From Flavobacteriales bacterium CG_4_9_14_3_um_filter_32_8 (lineage in GTDB: Bacteria; Bacteroidota; Bacteroidia; Flavobacteriales_E; Vicingaceae), in assembly GCA_002790175.1 (NCBI GenBank), contig PFUQ01000074.1, positions 1,002 through 25,587 on the forward strand: a stretch of 24,586 nt of DNA, written 5' to 3'. This document shows, piece after piece, positions 1-7,634 of this stretch. The position numbers were made by a program, and so were the translations under genes. The stretch's first letter is position 1. The number at the start of each line of letters is the position of its first letter. Under the pieces are notes generated by a model, which worked only from the letters and a program-made list of their open reading frames with translations, was not told the origin of the DNA and did no database searches.

Positions 1-833
1 AATTAGGTATGGCACTTAGTAAATTAGCTGAAGAAGATCCAACATTTAAAGTTAAAACTGATGAAGATTCAGGTCAAACTATCGTTAGTGGAATGGGAGA
101 ACTTCATTTAGATATTATTTTAGACCGATTAAAAAGAGAATTTAAAGTAGAATGTAATCAAGGAGCTCCTCAAGTAGCCTATAAAGAAGCTATAACAGGT
201 AGTGTTGATCACAGAGAAGTTTATAAAAAACAATCTGGAGGTCGAGGTAAATTTGCTGATATTGCAATAACAATAGAACCTGTTGCAGATACTGAAAAAG
301 AAGGATTGGAATTTGTTAACGCAATTAAAGGAGGAAACATTCCTAGAGAATTTATTCCTTCAGTAGAAAAAGGATTTAAAGAAGCAATGAAAGCAGGTGT
401 ATTAGCTGGTTATCCAGTTGATAGCTTAAAAGTTACCTTAAGAGATGGTTCATTTCATGCGGTCGATTCAGATGCATTATCTTTTGAAATTGCTGGGAAG
501 ATGGCTTATAAAAATGCAATGCCACAAGCTAAACCTGTTCTTTTAGAACCAATCATGAAATTAGAAGTAATTACTCCTGAAGAAAACATGGGAGATATCG
601 TTGGAGATTTAAATAGAAGAAGAGGTCAAGTAGAAGGAATGGACGATAGAGCTGGAGCAAAAGTTATTAAAGCAAAAATACCATTATCTGAAATGTTTGG
701 ATATGTTACAGATTTAAGAACAATGTCTTCAGGTAGAGCAACATCAACAATGGAATTTTCTCATTTTGATATCTGTCCAAAAAATATTTCAGACGAAGTA
801 ATTGCAAAAGCAAAAGGAAAAGTAGAAGCTTAA
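1..833 (+). CDS. fusA: Elongation factor G, C-terminal part (5' end outside window)
   Basis: GTPase that moves tRNA and mRNA through the ribosome. Only the last ~276 codons are present; the frame is open to the window edge (Leu-Gly precede the Met at 9), so the ATG at 9 is internal and not a start. The fragment holds the end of domain III (GMGELHLDIILDRLKREF), domain IV (SGGRGKFADI and HAVDSDALSF motifs) and domain V (LEPIMKLEVITPEENMGDIV, then MFGYVTDLRTMSSGRAT). The G domain is not in view. It lies 11 nt before rpsJ, the usual str-to-S10 junction. The truncation comes from the window boundary and is not a broken gene. Confidence 0.98.
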   Translation, partial: LGMALSKLAEEDPTFKVKTDEDSGQTIVSGMGELHLDIILDRLKREFKVECNQGAPQVAYKEAITGSVDHREVYKKQSGGRGKFADIAITIEPVADTEKEGLEFVNAIKGGNIPREFIPSVEKGFKEAMKAGVLAGYPVDSLKVTLRDGSFHAVDSDALSFEIAGKMAYKNAMPQAKPVLLEPIMKLEVITPEENMGDIVGDLNRRRGQVEGMDDRAGAKVIKAKIPLSEMFGYVTDLRTMSSGRATSTMEFSHFDICPKNISDEVIAKAKGKVEA

Positions 834-844
834 TATAAATTAGA

Positions 845-1150
845 ATGAGCCAAAAAATTAGAATAAAACTTAAATCTTACGATTTCAACTTAGTTGATAG
901 ATCAGCTGAAAAAATCGTAAAAACAGTAAAAAGTACTGGAGCTGTAGTTAGTGGTCCAATACCACTTCCAACGCATAAAAAAATATTTACTGTGTTAAGA
1001 TCTCCACACGTAAACAAAAAATCAAGAGAGCAATTTCAATTATCTGCATACAAAAGATTAATTGATATCTATGGATCTTCATCAAAAACTGTAGATGCTT
1101 TAATGAAATTAGAATTACCAAGCGGAGTTGATGTAGAAATTAAAGTGTAA
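845..1150 (+). CDS. rpsJ: 30S ribosomal protein S10 (uS10, NusE)
   Basis: 101 aa, full family length. S10 sits in the head of the 30S subunit and, as NusE, also pairs with NusB in rRNA antitermination (known of the family). Diagnostic stretches are the N-terminal KIRIKLKSYDFNLVD, the central GPIPLPTHK loop, and SPHVNKKSREQF. The start is the ATG 11 nt after fusA, with no Shine-Dalgarno. It is followed by an unusually long structured spacer before rplC. Confidence 0.98.
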   Translation: MSQKIRIKLKSYDFNLVDRSAEKIVKTVKSTGAVVSGPIPLPTHKKIFTVLRSPHVNKKSREQFQLSAYKRLIDIYGSSSKTVDALMKLELPSGVDVEIKV

Positions 1151-1262
1151 TAAGATTTTATTTCTAAATAAAAATTTAGAAATGATTAATTGAATACATC
1201 CCGAAAGCGTGATCATTAGGGAACTTTGACAAAAAAAGATAAATAATTAAATAATAAATAAA
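1151..1262 (+). promoter_or_regulatory. Structured rpsJ-rplC spacer, candidate r-protein leader
   Basis: A 112-nt gap in a locus where most gaps are under 40 nt. It holds a perfect 9-bp hairpin, ATTTCTAAA (1160-1168) with TTTAGAAAT (1175-1183). A second segment can pair TCCC (1199-1202) with GGGA (1219-1222). AATGAT (1181-1186) could instead pair with ATCATT (1212-1217), which overlaps the first hairpin and would form a pseudoknot with the CCC/GGG pairing. There is no U-run, so it is not an obvious terminator, and no full TAnnTTTG box. A cis-acting leader controlling L3/L4 is inferred, not shown. Confidence 0.45.
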
Positions 1263-1880
1263 ATGCCAGGGATAATAGGTAAAAAAATAGGTATGACTAG
1301 CGTTTACAGTGCCGAGGGTAAAAACATACCATGCACAGTGATAGAGGCTGGTCCTTGTGTTGTTACACAAGTCAAAAAGGTAGATACCGATGGCTATAAT
1401 GCTGTTCAATTAGCATTTGGAGAAAAGAAAGAAAAAAACACACCAAAGGCTTTACAAGGACATTTTAAAAAAGCTAACACATCTCCTAAAAGAAAAGTTG
1501 TTGAATTTCAGGACTTTGAAGATGAAAAAAACCTAGGTGATATCGTAACAGTCGAATTATTCGAAGAAGGAGAATTTGTTGAAGTTATAGGAACCTCAAA
1601 AGGTAAAGGGTTTCAAGGAGTTGTAAAAAGACATGGATTTAGAGGTGTCGGAGATGCAACTCACGGTCAACACAACAGATTAAGAGCACCTGGTTCATTA
1701 GGAGCAGGATCTACTCCATCTAGAGTTAATAGAGGAATGAAAATGGCTGGAAGAACTGGAGGAGATAGGGTAAATCAACAAAACCTTGTTGTTGTAAAAG
1801 TATATTCAGATAAGAATTTAATCGTAGTTAAAGGTTCAATACCTGGAGCTAAAGGTTCTTTTGTATTAATTCAAAAATAA
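1263..1880 (+). CDS. rplC: 50S ribosomal protein L3 (uL3)
   Basis: 205 aa, one of the primary assembly proteins of the 50S subunit. It opens with MPGIIGKKIGMT and carries the long extension reaching toward the peptidyl transferase centre at about residues 125-167 (KRHGFRG, HGQHNRLRAPGSLGAGSTPS, KMAGRTGG). By alignment from memory with E. coli L3, the methylated glutamine of GSIGQ is an alanine here (GSLGA, about residue 148), so PrmB-type modification is not expected. The start follows an A/T-rich leader without Shine-Dalgarno. Confidence 0.98.
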   Translation: MPGIIGKKIGMTSVYSAEGKNIPCTVIEAGPCVVTQVKKVDTDGYNAVQLAFGEKKEKNTPKALQGHFKKANTSPKRKVVEFQDFEDEKNLGDIVTVELFEEGEFVEVIGTSKGKGFQGVVKRHGFRGVGDATHGQHNRLRAPGSLGAGSTPSRVNRGMKMAGRTGGDRVNQQNLVVVKVYSDKNLIVVKGSIPGAKGSFVLIQK

Positions 1881-1883
1881 TAG

Positions 1884-1888
1884 AGGAG
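1884..1888 (+). promoter_or_regulatory. Shine-Dalgarno-like AGGAG before rplD
   Basis: AGGAG lies 8 nt upstream of the rplD ATG at 1897, ideal classical spacing. It stands out because most other genes in this locus have only A-rich sequence before the start, as is usual in Bacteroidota. Confidence 0.5.
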
Positions 1889-1896
1889 AATAGGAA

Positions 1897-2523
1897 ATGG
1901 AAATAGTTGTAAAAGATTTTAGTGGAAAAGATACCAAGAAAAAAGTTTCTTTGGATAAATCAATCTACGAAATAGAACCAAATGATCATGCTATTTATTT
2001 AGATGTTAAACAATATTTAGCGAATCAAAGACAAGGTACTCATAAATCAAAAGAAAGAGGTGAAGTTAAAGGAAGTACTAGAAAAATAAAAAAACAAAAA
2101 GGTACTGGCGGAGCAAGGGCTGGAAGTATAAACAACCCATTATTTAAAGGTGGAGGTAGAGTATTTGGACCAAAGCCTAGAGATTATAGTTTTAAATTAA
2201 ATATCAAACAGAAAAGATTAGCCCGAAAATCTGCCCTATCATACAAGGCTAAAGAAGGTGCTATTACTATATTAGAAGACTTCTCTTTTGATGCTCCACA
2301 GACTAAAAAATACACTGAATTATTAGGAAATTTAAATGTTTTGGATAAAAAAACATTATTAGTGCTCTCTGATTCAAATAAAAATGTATATTTGTCCTCC
2401 CGAAATTTAAAGATGGCTAAAGTGGTAACTGCTTCTCAAATAAACACTTATGATTTGATGAATGCAACAAGGATTATTATAGCTGAGGGATCAATTGAAA
2501 AAATTGAAAATATTTTAAAGTAG
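1897..2523 (+). CDS. rplD: 50S ribosomal protein L4 (uL4)
   Basis: 208 aa. L4 lines the exit tunnel through its long loop, visible at about residues 66-97 (QKGTGGARAGS, FGPKPRDYSFK). In E. coli L4 is the autogenous repressor of the S10 operon (established there). Whether that applies here is unknown, but the structured spacer before rplC would be a natural target. The ATG is preceded by a real Shine-Dalgarno-like AGGAG, unlike most neighbours. Gaps are 16 nt to rplC and 8 nt to rplW. Confidence 0.98.
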   Translation: MEIVVKDFSGKDTKKKVSLDKSIYEIEPNDHAIYLDVKQYLANQRQGTHKSKERGEVKGSTRKIKKQKGTGGARAGSINNPLFKGGGRVFGPKPRDYSFKLNIKQKRLARKSALSYKAKEGAITILEDFSFDAPQTKKYTELLGNLNVLDKKTLLVLSDSNKNVYLSSRNLKMAKVVTASQINTYDLMNATRIIIAEGSIEKIENILK

Positions 2524-2531
2524 ATTAAGTA

Positions 2532-2822
2532 ATGGAAATTTTAATAAAACCTGTCGTATCTGAAAAAATGACTGACCAAAGTGCTAAATTAAATCGCTAC
2601 GGTTTTGTTGTTAATCATGCAGCAAATAAAATACAAATTAAGAAAGCTATTGAAAGCACTTATAGTGTATCTGTTAAATCAATTAACACCATAAACTATG
2701 CTGGTAAATCTAAATCTAAATTTACAAAAGCTGGATTAATTAATGGAAAAACAAGTCGGTATAAAAAAGCGATTATTACTGTTTCTGATGGAGATGTGAT
2801 AGATTTTTATAGCAGTATATAA
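2532..2822 (+). CDS. rplW: 50S ribosomal protein L23 (uL23)
   Basis: 96 aa. L23 surrounds the polypeptide exit and is the docking site for trigger factor and SRP (family knowledge). The family signature is the opening IKPVVSEKM, followed by YGFVVNHAANKIQIKKAIE. The compact length is typical of bacterial L23. It starts 8 nt after rplD and ends before an unusually G-rich 51-nt spacer. Confidence 0.97.
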   Translation: MEILIKPVVSEKMTDQSAKLNRYGFVVNHAANKIQIKKAIESTYSVSVKSINTINYAGKSKSKFTKAGLINGKTSRYKKAIITVSDGDVIDFYSSI

Positions 2823-2873
2823 TTTTAGTATTAACTATATGGGGGCTCCAACCCTCTAAAGAAATAAACAAAA
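2823..2873 (+). other. rplW-rplB spacer with GC-rich island
   Basis: The 51-nt gap holds a run of five G at 2841-2845 followed by CTCCAACCCTCT, striking in such AT-rich spacers. Only a weak GGG/CCC hairpin can be drawn. No terminator or full promoter box is visible. Function unknown. Confidence 0.3.
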
Positions 2874-3698
2874 ATGGCAGTAAGAAAATTAAAACCCACT
2901 ACACCTGGGCAACGACATAAAATTGCAAACGAATTTGAAGCAGTAACTGCATCTAAACCAGAAAAAAGTTTAGTTAAAGGTCGAAGCAAATCAGGAGGCA
3001 GAAACAACACTGGTAAAATGACAATGCGCTACGTTGGTGGTGGTCATAAACAAAAAACTAGAGATGTTGATTTCAAAAGAGAAAAAGATGGAATTCCAGG
3101 CATTGTAAATTCTATTGAATACGATCCAGGAAGAACTGCAAGAATTGCTCTTATCTATTATAAAGATGGAGAGAAAAGATATGTTATTGCTCCAAATGGA
3201 TTACAAGTTGGACAAGAAATTTTGTCTGGAAAAGATGCCGAACCTGAAGTAGGAAATACCTTATTTTTAAGTGATATTCCATTAGGTACATTAATTCATA
3301 ACATCGAGTTAAGACCAAAACAAGGAGCTAAAATGGCAAGAAGTGCTGGATCTTACGCACAACTAACCGCTAAAGACGGAAAATTTGTAGTCATAAAATT
3401 ACCTTCGGGTGAAACTAGATTAATTTTATCTACTTGTAGAGCAACAATAGGAACAGTTTCTAACGCAGAACACATGTTAGAAAGATCTGGTAAAGCAGGT
3501 AGAAGTAGATGGTTAGGAAGAAGACCAAGAGTGAGAGGTGTTGTCATGAATCCTGTTGATCACCCAATGGGAGGTGGTGAAGGTAAAAATTCTGGAGGAC
3601 ATCCAAGATCTAGAAATGGTATACCAGCAAAAGGTTTCAAAACTAGAGCTAAAAAGAAAAGATCTAGTAACTATATTATTGAAAGAAGAAAGAAATAA
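2874..3698 (+). CDS. rplB: 50S ribosomal protein L2 (uL2)
   Basis: 274 aa, full length. Essential for subunit association and peptidyl transferase centre assembly. Visible signatures: RNNTGKMTMRYVGGGHKQ (residues 43-60), the SH3-like body (YDPGRTARIALIYYKDG), and C-terminal VVMNPVDHPMGGGEGKNSGG, in which His230 corresponds to the conserved E. coli His229. The basic tail contains FKTRAKKKRSS. Three nucleotides separate it from rpsS, indicating coupled translation. Confidence 0.99.
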   Translation: MAVRKLKPTTPGQRHKIANEFEAVTASKPEKSLVKGRSKSGGRNNTGKMTMRYVGGGHKQKTRDVDFKREKDGIPGIVNSIEYDPGRTARIALIYYKDGEKRYVIAPNGLQVGQEILSGKDAEPEVGNTLFLSDIPLGTLIHNIELRPKQGAKMARSAGSYAQLTAKDGKFVVIKLPSGETRLILSTCRATIGTVSNAEHMLERSGKAGRSRWLGRRPRVRGVVMNPVDHPMGGGEGKNSGGHPRSRNGIPAKGFKTRAKKKRSSNYIIERRKK

Positions 3699-3701
3699 GA
3701 T

Positions 3702-3983
3702 ATGAGTCGTTCACTAAAAAAACCACCATTTGTTCATTACAAATTACAAACTAGAGTTGATGCAAGTCAACAATCAAGTAAAAAAAATGTAATTAAAACT
3801 TGGTCAAGAGCATCAATGATAACCCCAGATTTTGTTGGATTAACAATTGCTGTTCACAATGGAAATAAATTTATTCCTGTTTATGTAACGGAAAATATGG
3901 TTGGACATAAACTAGGTGAATTTTCACCTACCAGAACCTACAGAGGTCATGGAACCGATAAAAAAAATAAAGGTAAAAGATAA
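3702..3983 (+). CDS. rpsS: 30S ribosomal protein S19 (uS19)
   Basis: 93 aa. S19 is in the 30S head, forms a complex with S13, and contacts the A-site tRNA region. It begins SRSLKKPPFVHYKL and contains the family core TWSRASMITPDFVGLTIAVHNG and GHKLGEFSPTRTYRGHG, ending in a basic tail. Start ATG 3 nt after the rplB stop. Confidence 0.98.
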   Translation: MSRSLKKPPFVHYKLQTRVDASQQSSKKNVIKTWSRASMITPDFVGLTIAVHNGNKFIPVYVTENMVGHKLGEFSPTRTYRGHGTDKKNKGKR

Positions 3984-3994
3984 AATAGTTAACA

Positions 3995-4390
3995 ATGGGT
4001 GCTAGAAAAAGAAATAAAGCTAATCAAGTTAAAGAAGCAAACAAAACAACAAGTATTGCTAAACTTAATAATTGCCCAACTTCTCCAAGAAAAATGAGAA
4101 AAGTGTCTGATATGATTAGAGGAGTAGGCGTATTTAAAGCTTTAGGTATATTACAATTTAGTCCACAAGATGCATCTAGAAGATTGGAGAAGTTATTAAA
4201 ATCAGCTATTGCAAATTGGGAAGCTAAAAATTCAGGAGAAAGACCTGAAGACAATAACCTAGTTGTTAAAGAGATTCAAGTTGATAGTGCAAGATCTTTA
4301 AAAAGAATTCAACCAGCTCCACAAGGTAGAGCTCATAGAATCAAAAAAAGATCTAACCACGTTACATTAATTGTTGATAGTTTAAATTAA
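3995..4390 (+). CDS. rplV: 50S ribosomal protein L22 (uL22)
   Basis: 131 aa. L22 contributes the tunnel-constricting beta-hairpin and contacts all 23S domains. The hairpin region is visible near the C-terminus (KRIQPAPQGRAHRIKKRSNH), and the globular part has NCPTSPRKMRKVSDMIRG. The N-terminus is about 20 residues longer than E. coli L22 (MGARKRNKANQVKEANK), basic and low in complexity. The rpsC ATG follows after 3 nt. Confidence 0.98.
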   Translation: MGARKRNKANQVKEANKTTSIAKLNNCPTSPRKMRKVSDMIRGVGVFKALGILQFSPQDASRRLEKLLKSAIANWEAKNSGERPEDNNLVVKEIQVDSARSLKRIQPAPQGRAHRIKKRSNHVTLIVDSLN

Positions 4391-4393
4391 GAT

Positions 4394-5137
4394 ATGGGAC
4401 AAAAAGTAAATCCAATTTCAAACAGATTAGGAATCATCAAAGGATGGGACTCTAACTGGTACGGAGGAAGAGACTATGCTGATAAAATAGTTGAAGATTT
4501 TAATATTAGAAAATATTTAATGGCTCGATTACATAAAGCGAGTGTTTCTAAAATTATTATAGAAAGAACTTTAAAATTGATTACCATAACCGTTAATAGT
4601 TCTAGACCAGGAATTATTATTGGTAAAGGAGGACAAGAAGTTGATAAATTAAGAGAGGAACTTAAAAAAATAACAAAAAAAGAAGTTCAAATCAACATAT
4701 TTGAAATTAAACGACCTGAGTTAGATGCAAAATTAGTTGCTGATAGTATAGCAAAACAAATAGAAGGAAGAATTTCTTTTCGTAGAGCTTCAAAAATGGC
4801 TGTAGCTTCTACAATGAGAATGGGAGCTGAAGGAATTAAAGTACTTGTTGCAGGAAGATTAGGAGGAGCAGAAATGGCAAGAACTGAAGGTTATAAAGAA
4901 GGAAGAGTTCCATTACATACATTTAGAGCAGATATTGATTATGCTTTAACCGAAGCCCATACCACTTACGGTAGAATCGGAGTAAAAGTTTGGATTTGTA
5001 AAGGAGAGATTTACGGAAAAAGGGATTTATCCCCAAATGTAGGACAGGGTCAAGGTCAAGGTAAAACTAAAGGTGGAGCAGGAAAACTAGATAGAAAAAG
5101 AGGAGCTGGAGGAAATAACAGAAGAAATAATAAGTAA
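4394..5137 (+). CDS. rpsC: 30S ribosomal protein S3 (uS3)
   Basis: 247 aa. S3 lies at the mRNA entry channel. N-terminal MGQKVNPISNRLGIIKGWDS, then a type II KH domain at about residues 40-110 with RPGIIIGKGG (GKGG at 77-80), then the C-terminal domain with GAEGIKVLVAGRLGGAEMAR and GRIGVKVWICKGE. After about residue 205 comes a low-complexity tail rich in Gly, Gln, Lys and Arg, longer than in E. coli. The tail carries no recognisable domain. Confidence 0.98.
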   Translation: MGQKVNPISNRLGIIKGWDSNWYGGRDYADKIVEDFNIRKYLMARLHKASVSKIIIERTLKLITITVNSSRPGIIIGKGGQEVDKLREELKKITKKEVQINIFEIKRPELDAKLVADSIAKQIEGRISFRRASKMAVASTMRMGAEGIKVLVAGRLGGAEMARTEGYKEGRVPLHTFRADIDYALTEAHTTYGRIGVKVWICKGEIYGKRDLSPNVGQGQGQGKTKGGAGKLDRKRGAGGNNRRNNK

Positions 5138-5161
5138 GAAAGAAGATTAAATTTAAATACA

Positions 5162-5584
5162 ATGTTACAACCAAAAAGAACTAAGTATAGAAAAATGCAA
5201 AAAGGGCATATGAAAGGAAATGCTCAGAGAGGTGCTCAAATTGCATTTGGATCTTTTGCTATAAAATCTGTTGAAGAATGCTGGATGACAGCAAGGCAGA
5301 TAGAAGCTGCAAGGATTGCTGTAACAAGACATATGAAAAGAGAAGGTCAGGTTTGGATTAGAGTTTTTCCAGATAAACCAGTAACAAAAAAACCAGCTGA
5401 AGTAAGAATGGGAAAAGGTAAAGGAGCTCCAGAATTATGGGTAGCTATTGTTAGACCAGGAAGAATAATTTTTGAAGCCGATGGAGTTTCTTTAGAAGTA
5501 GCTAAAGAAGCATTGAGATTGGCAGCACAAAAATTACCTATTCAAACAAAGTTTATTGTTAGAAGAGATTACGACGGAAAATAA
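5162..5584 (+). CDS. rplP: 50S ribosomal protein L16 (uL16)
   Basis: 140 aa. L16 organises the A-tRNA site and is a late 50S assembly factor. Signatures: MLQPKRTKYRKMQKGHMKG at the start, FGSFAIKS, the helix ECWMTARQIEAARIAVTRHM, and the loop KPAEVRMGKGKGAPELWVA. Normal length. It follows rpsC by 24 nt and precedes rpmC by 8 nt. Confidence 0.98.
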   Translation: MLQPKRTKYRKMQKGHMKGNAQRGAQIAFGSFAIKSVEECWMTARQIEAARIAVTRHMKREGQVWIRVFPDKPVTKKPAEVRMGKGKGAPELWVAIVRPGRIIFEADGVSLEVAKEALRLAAQKLPIQTKFIVRRDYDGK

Positions 5585-5592
5585 TTAGGATT

Positions 5593-5790
5593 ATGAAACA
5601 AGTTGATATAAAAGATCTTTCGGTTGACGATTTAACTGAAAAATTTGCAGAACAAAAAGATGTGCTTTCTAAATTAAAATTAAGCCATGCGGTTTCTCCA
5701 ATAGAGAATCCAATGCAAATTAAACTAGCTAGAAGAACTGTTGCTAGACTTAAAACAGAATTAAGAAAAAGAGAGCTTCAAGCAAAATAA
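5593..5790 (+). CDS. rpmC: 50S ribosomal protein L29 (uL29)
   Basis: 65 aa, a two-helix coiled hairpin protein near the exit tunnel next to L23. Recognised by the pattern DLSVDDLTEKFAEQKDVLSKLKLSHAVSPIENPMQIK followed in outline by ARRTVARLKTELRKRE; here the first part is at residues 8-44 and the second at 46-61. Typical length and position between rplP and rpsQ. Confidence 0.96.
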   Translation: MKQVDIKDLSVDDLTEKFAEQKDVLSKLKLSHAVSPIENPMQIKLARRTVARLKTELRKRELQAK

Positions 5791-5801
5791 ATATTCTTGA
5801 A

Positions 5802-6059
5802 ATGGAAAATAGAAATTTAAGAAAAGAAAGAGTAGGTTTAGTAATGAGTAACAAAATGGATAAATCCATTGTTATTTCAGTTGAGCGAAAAGTGAAACAC
5901 CCTATATATGGTAAATTCGTAAAAGCTACAACTAAATTTATGGCTCATGATGAAAAAAATGATTGTAACATTGGAGACACTGTTAAAATTATGGAAACAC
6001 GACCTATGAGCAAAAATAAATGTTGGAGATTAGTGGAAATTATTGAAAGAGCTAAGTAA
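5802..6059 (+). CDS. rpsQ: 30S ribosomal protein S17 (uS17)
   Basis: 85 aa. Primary 16S rRNA-binding OB-fold protein. Shows RKERVGLVMSNKMDKSIVIS, the VKHPIYGKFVKATTKFMAHD core, and GDTVKIMETRPMSKNKCWRL. Ends 2 nt before the rplN ATG. Confidence 0.98.
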   Translation: MENRNLRKERVGLVMSNKMDKSIVISVERKVKHPIYGKFVKATTKFMAHDEKNDCNIGDTVKIMETRPMSKNKCWRLVEIIERAK

Positions 6060-6061
6060 TT

Positions 6062-6430
6062 ATGATACAGCAAGAATCTAGATTAAAAGTTGCAGACAAC
6101 AGTGGTGCTAAAGAAGTGCTTTGTATTAAAGTATTAGGTGGATCTAAAAAAAGATACGCTTCAATTGGAGATACTATTGTTGTAGCTGTAAAACAAGCAA
6201 TACCATCAGGTAACATTAAAAAAGGAGCCGTTGCAAAAGCTGTAGTTGTTAGAACTAAAAAAGAAATTAGAAGACCCGATGGTTCATACATTAGGTTTGA
6301 TGATAACGCTGCCGTTCTATTAAATGACGCTGGAGAAATGAGAGGAACCCGTATTTTTGGACCTGTTGCAAGAGAACTGAGAGAAAAGGAGTTTATGAAA
6401 ATTGTATCATTAGCACCTGAGGTACTATAA
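6062..6430 (+). CDS. rplN: 50S ribosomal protein L14 (uL14)
   Basis: 122 aa. A beta-barrel protein at the subunit interface (bridges B5/B8), also the docking site for the silencing factor RsfS in other bacteria. The N-terminus MIQQESRLKVADNSGAKEV and the C-terminal FGPVARELREKEFMKIVSLA are near-invariant family sequences. Start ATG 2 nt after rpsQ. Confidence 0.99.
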   Translation: MIQQESRLKVADNSGAKEVLCIKVLGGSKKRYASIGDTIVVAVKQAIPSGNIKKGAVAKAVVVRTKKEIRRPDGSYIRFDDNAAVLLNDAGEMRGTRIFGPVARELREKEFMKIVSLAPEVL

Positions 6431-6448
6431 AAAGATTAAATTTTAGAT

Positions 6449-6772
6449 ATGTCTAAATTACACATTAAAAAAGGAGATACTGTAAAGGTAATTGCCGGAG
6501 AATCCAAAGGAGCTCAAGGGGTTATTAAAAAAGTATTAGCCGAAAAAAATAGAGCAATAGTTGAAGGTAAGGATATAAAAAAAATATCTAAACACACCAA
6601 ACCTAATGCTGCAAATCCTGATGGAGGAATCATCAAGATAGAAGCTCCAATTCATATTTCTAACCTAATGGTTATTGACCCTAAATCAGGTGAACCAACA
6701 AGAGTAGGAAGAAAATTGGACGAAAATGGGAAAAAAGTAAGATACGCTAAAAAGTCGGGGGAGGTAATTTAA
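6449..6772 (+). CDS. rplX: 50S ribosomal protein L24 (uL24)
   Basis: 107 aa. Assembly-initiating 23S-binding protein with an N-terminal KOW motif (KKGDTVKVIAGESKGAQG, about residues 7-24). Its last codons (TCG GGG GAG GTA) use G-ending codons unlike the rest of the gene. They form a GGAGG ribosome-binding site for rplE, whose ATG follows one nucleotide after the stop. Confidence 0.97.
   Translation: MSKLHIKKGDTVKVIAGESKGAQGVIKKVLAEKNRAIVEGKDIKKISKHTKPNAANPDGGIIKIEAPIHISNLMVIDPKSGEPTRVGRKLDENGKKVRYAKKSGEVI
6760..6764 (+). promoter_or_regulatory. GGAGG Shine-Dalgarno for rplE inside rplX
   Basis: GGAGG, within the longer G-run GGGGGAGGT at 6757-6765, lies 9 nt before the rplE ATG. It is built from the last rplX codons, which are otherwise rare choices here. 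This is one of only two good Shine-Dalgarno sequences I see in the locus. Confidence 0.55.
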
Positions 6773-6773
6773 A

Positions 6774-7328
6774 ATGAGCTATACACCTAGATTAAAAAAA
6801 CAATATAAAGAAGAAATAATCCCTTCTTTAAAAGAAAAGTTTGGATACACATCTGTGATGCAGGTTCCTAAACTACAAAAAATATGCTTAAACCAAGGAG
6901 TTGGTGATGCTGTTTCGGATAAAAGATTAGTTGATTCTGCTGTAGAAGAAATGACATTAATATCTGGACAAAAAGCAAATGTAACCTATTCTAAAAAGGA
7001 TATTTCTAATTTCAAATTAAGAAAAGGAATGCCTATTGGAGCAAGAGTTACCTTAAGAGGAGACCAAATGTTTGAGTTCTTAGATAGATTAGTTGCTGTT
7101 GCATTACCAAGAACCAGAGATTTTAGAGGTGTTGAAATAAAAGGATTTGACGGAAAAGGAAATTATACTTTAGGTATTAAAGAACAAATTATTTTTCCAG
7201 AAATTAATATTGATAAAATTAAAAATGTTAGTGGGATGGATATAACAATGGTTACATCAGCAAAATCTGATGAAGAAGGAATGGCATTATTAACAGAATT
7301 TGGTTTTCCATTTAAGAAAAAAATATAG
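6774..7328 (+). CDS. rplE: 50S ribosomal protein L5 (uL5)
   Basis: 184 aa. Binds 5S rRNA and contacts the P-site tRNA elbow. The core shows VPKLQKICLNQGVGDAV, KANVTYSKKDISNFKLRKGM, and PIGARVTLRGDQMFEFLDRL with ALPRTRDFRG following. Length is normal. The start is fixed by the Shine-Dalgarno and by family length; the rpsN ATG lies 2 nt after its stop. Confidence 0.98.
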   Translation: MSYTPRLKKQYKEEIIPSLKEKFGYTSVMQVPKLQKICLNQGVGDAVSDKRLVDSAVEEMTLISGQKANVTYSKKDISNFKLRKGMPIGARVTLRGDQMFEFLDRLVAVALPRTRDFRGVEIKGFDGKGNYTLGIKEQIIFPEINIDKIKNVSGMDITMVTSAKSDEEGMALLTEFGFPFKKKI

Positions 7329-7330
7329 AC

Positions 7331-7600
7331 ATGGCTAAAGAATCAATGAAAGCGAGAGAACGCAAAAGAGAAAGATTAGTAGCTCTTTATGCAGATAAAA
7401 GAGCTGCTTTAAAAGCAGCTGGTGATTGGGAAGCGTTACAAAAACTACCTAAAAACTCTTCTAAAGTTAGATTGCACAATAGATGTAAATTAACTGGAAG
7501 ACCAAGAGGATATATAAGACAATTTGGTATTTCTCGTGTTACTTTTAGAGAAATGGCTTCTGCTGGATTAATTCCAGGAATTACAAAAGCAAGTTGGTAA
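7331..7600 (+). CDS. rpsN: 30S ribosomal protein S14, long zinc-free form (uS14)
   Basis: 89 aa, the long type of S14. The core is NRCKLTGRPRGYIRQFGISR and FREMASAGLIPGITKASW at the C-terminus. Only one cysteine of the zinc ribbon remains, so this is the zinc-independent version, whereas the short 61-aa form carries CxxC pairs. Start ATG 2 nt after rplE. Confidence 0.98.
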   Translation: MAKESMKARERKRERLVALYADKRAALKAAGDWEALQKLPKNSSKVRLHNRCKLTGRPRGYIRQFGISRVTFREMASAGLIPGITKASW

Positions 7601-7634
7601 TTGATAAAAATTATTATTTAAAACAGGATTAAAA

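Noticed and set aside
1176..1409. Minus-strand 77-codon frame over the rplC start, and similar frames opposite rplB, rplV, rplN, secY, map, rpsM and rpsD
   Set aside because: They lie antisense to highly conserved ribosomal genes, show no family features, and have compositions expected of shadow frames in A-rich genes.
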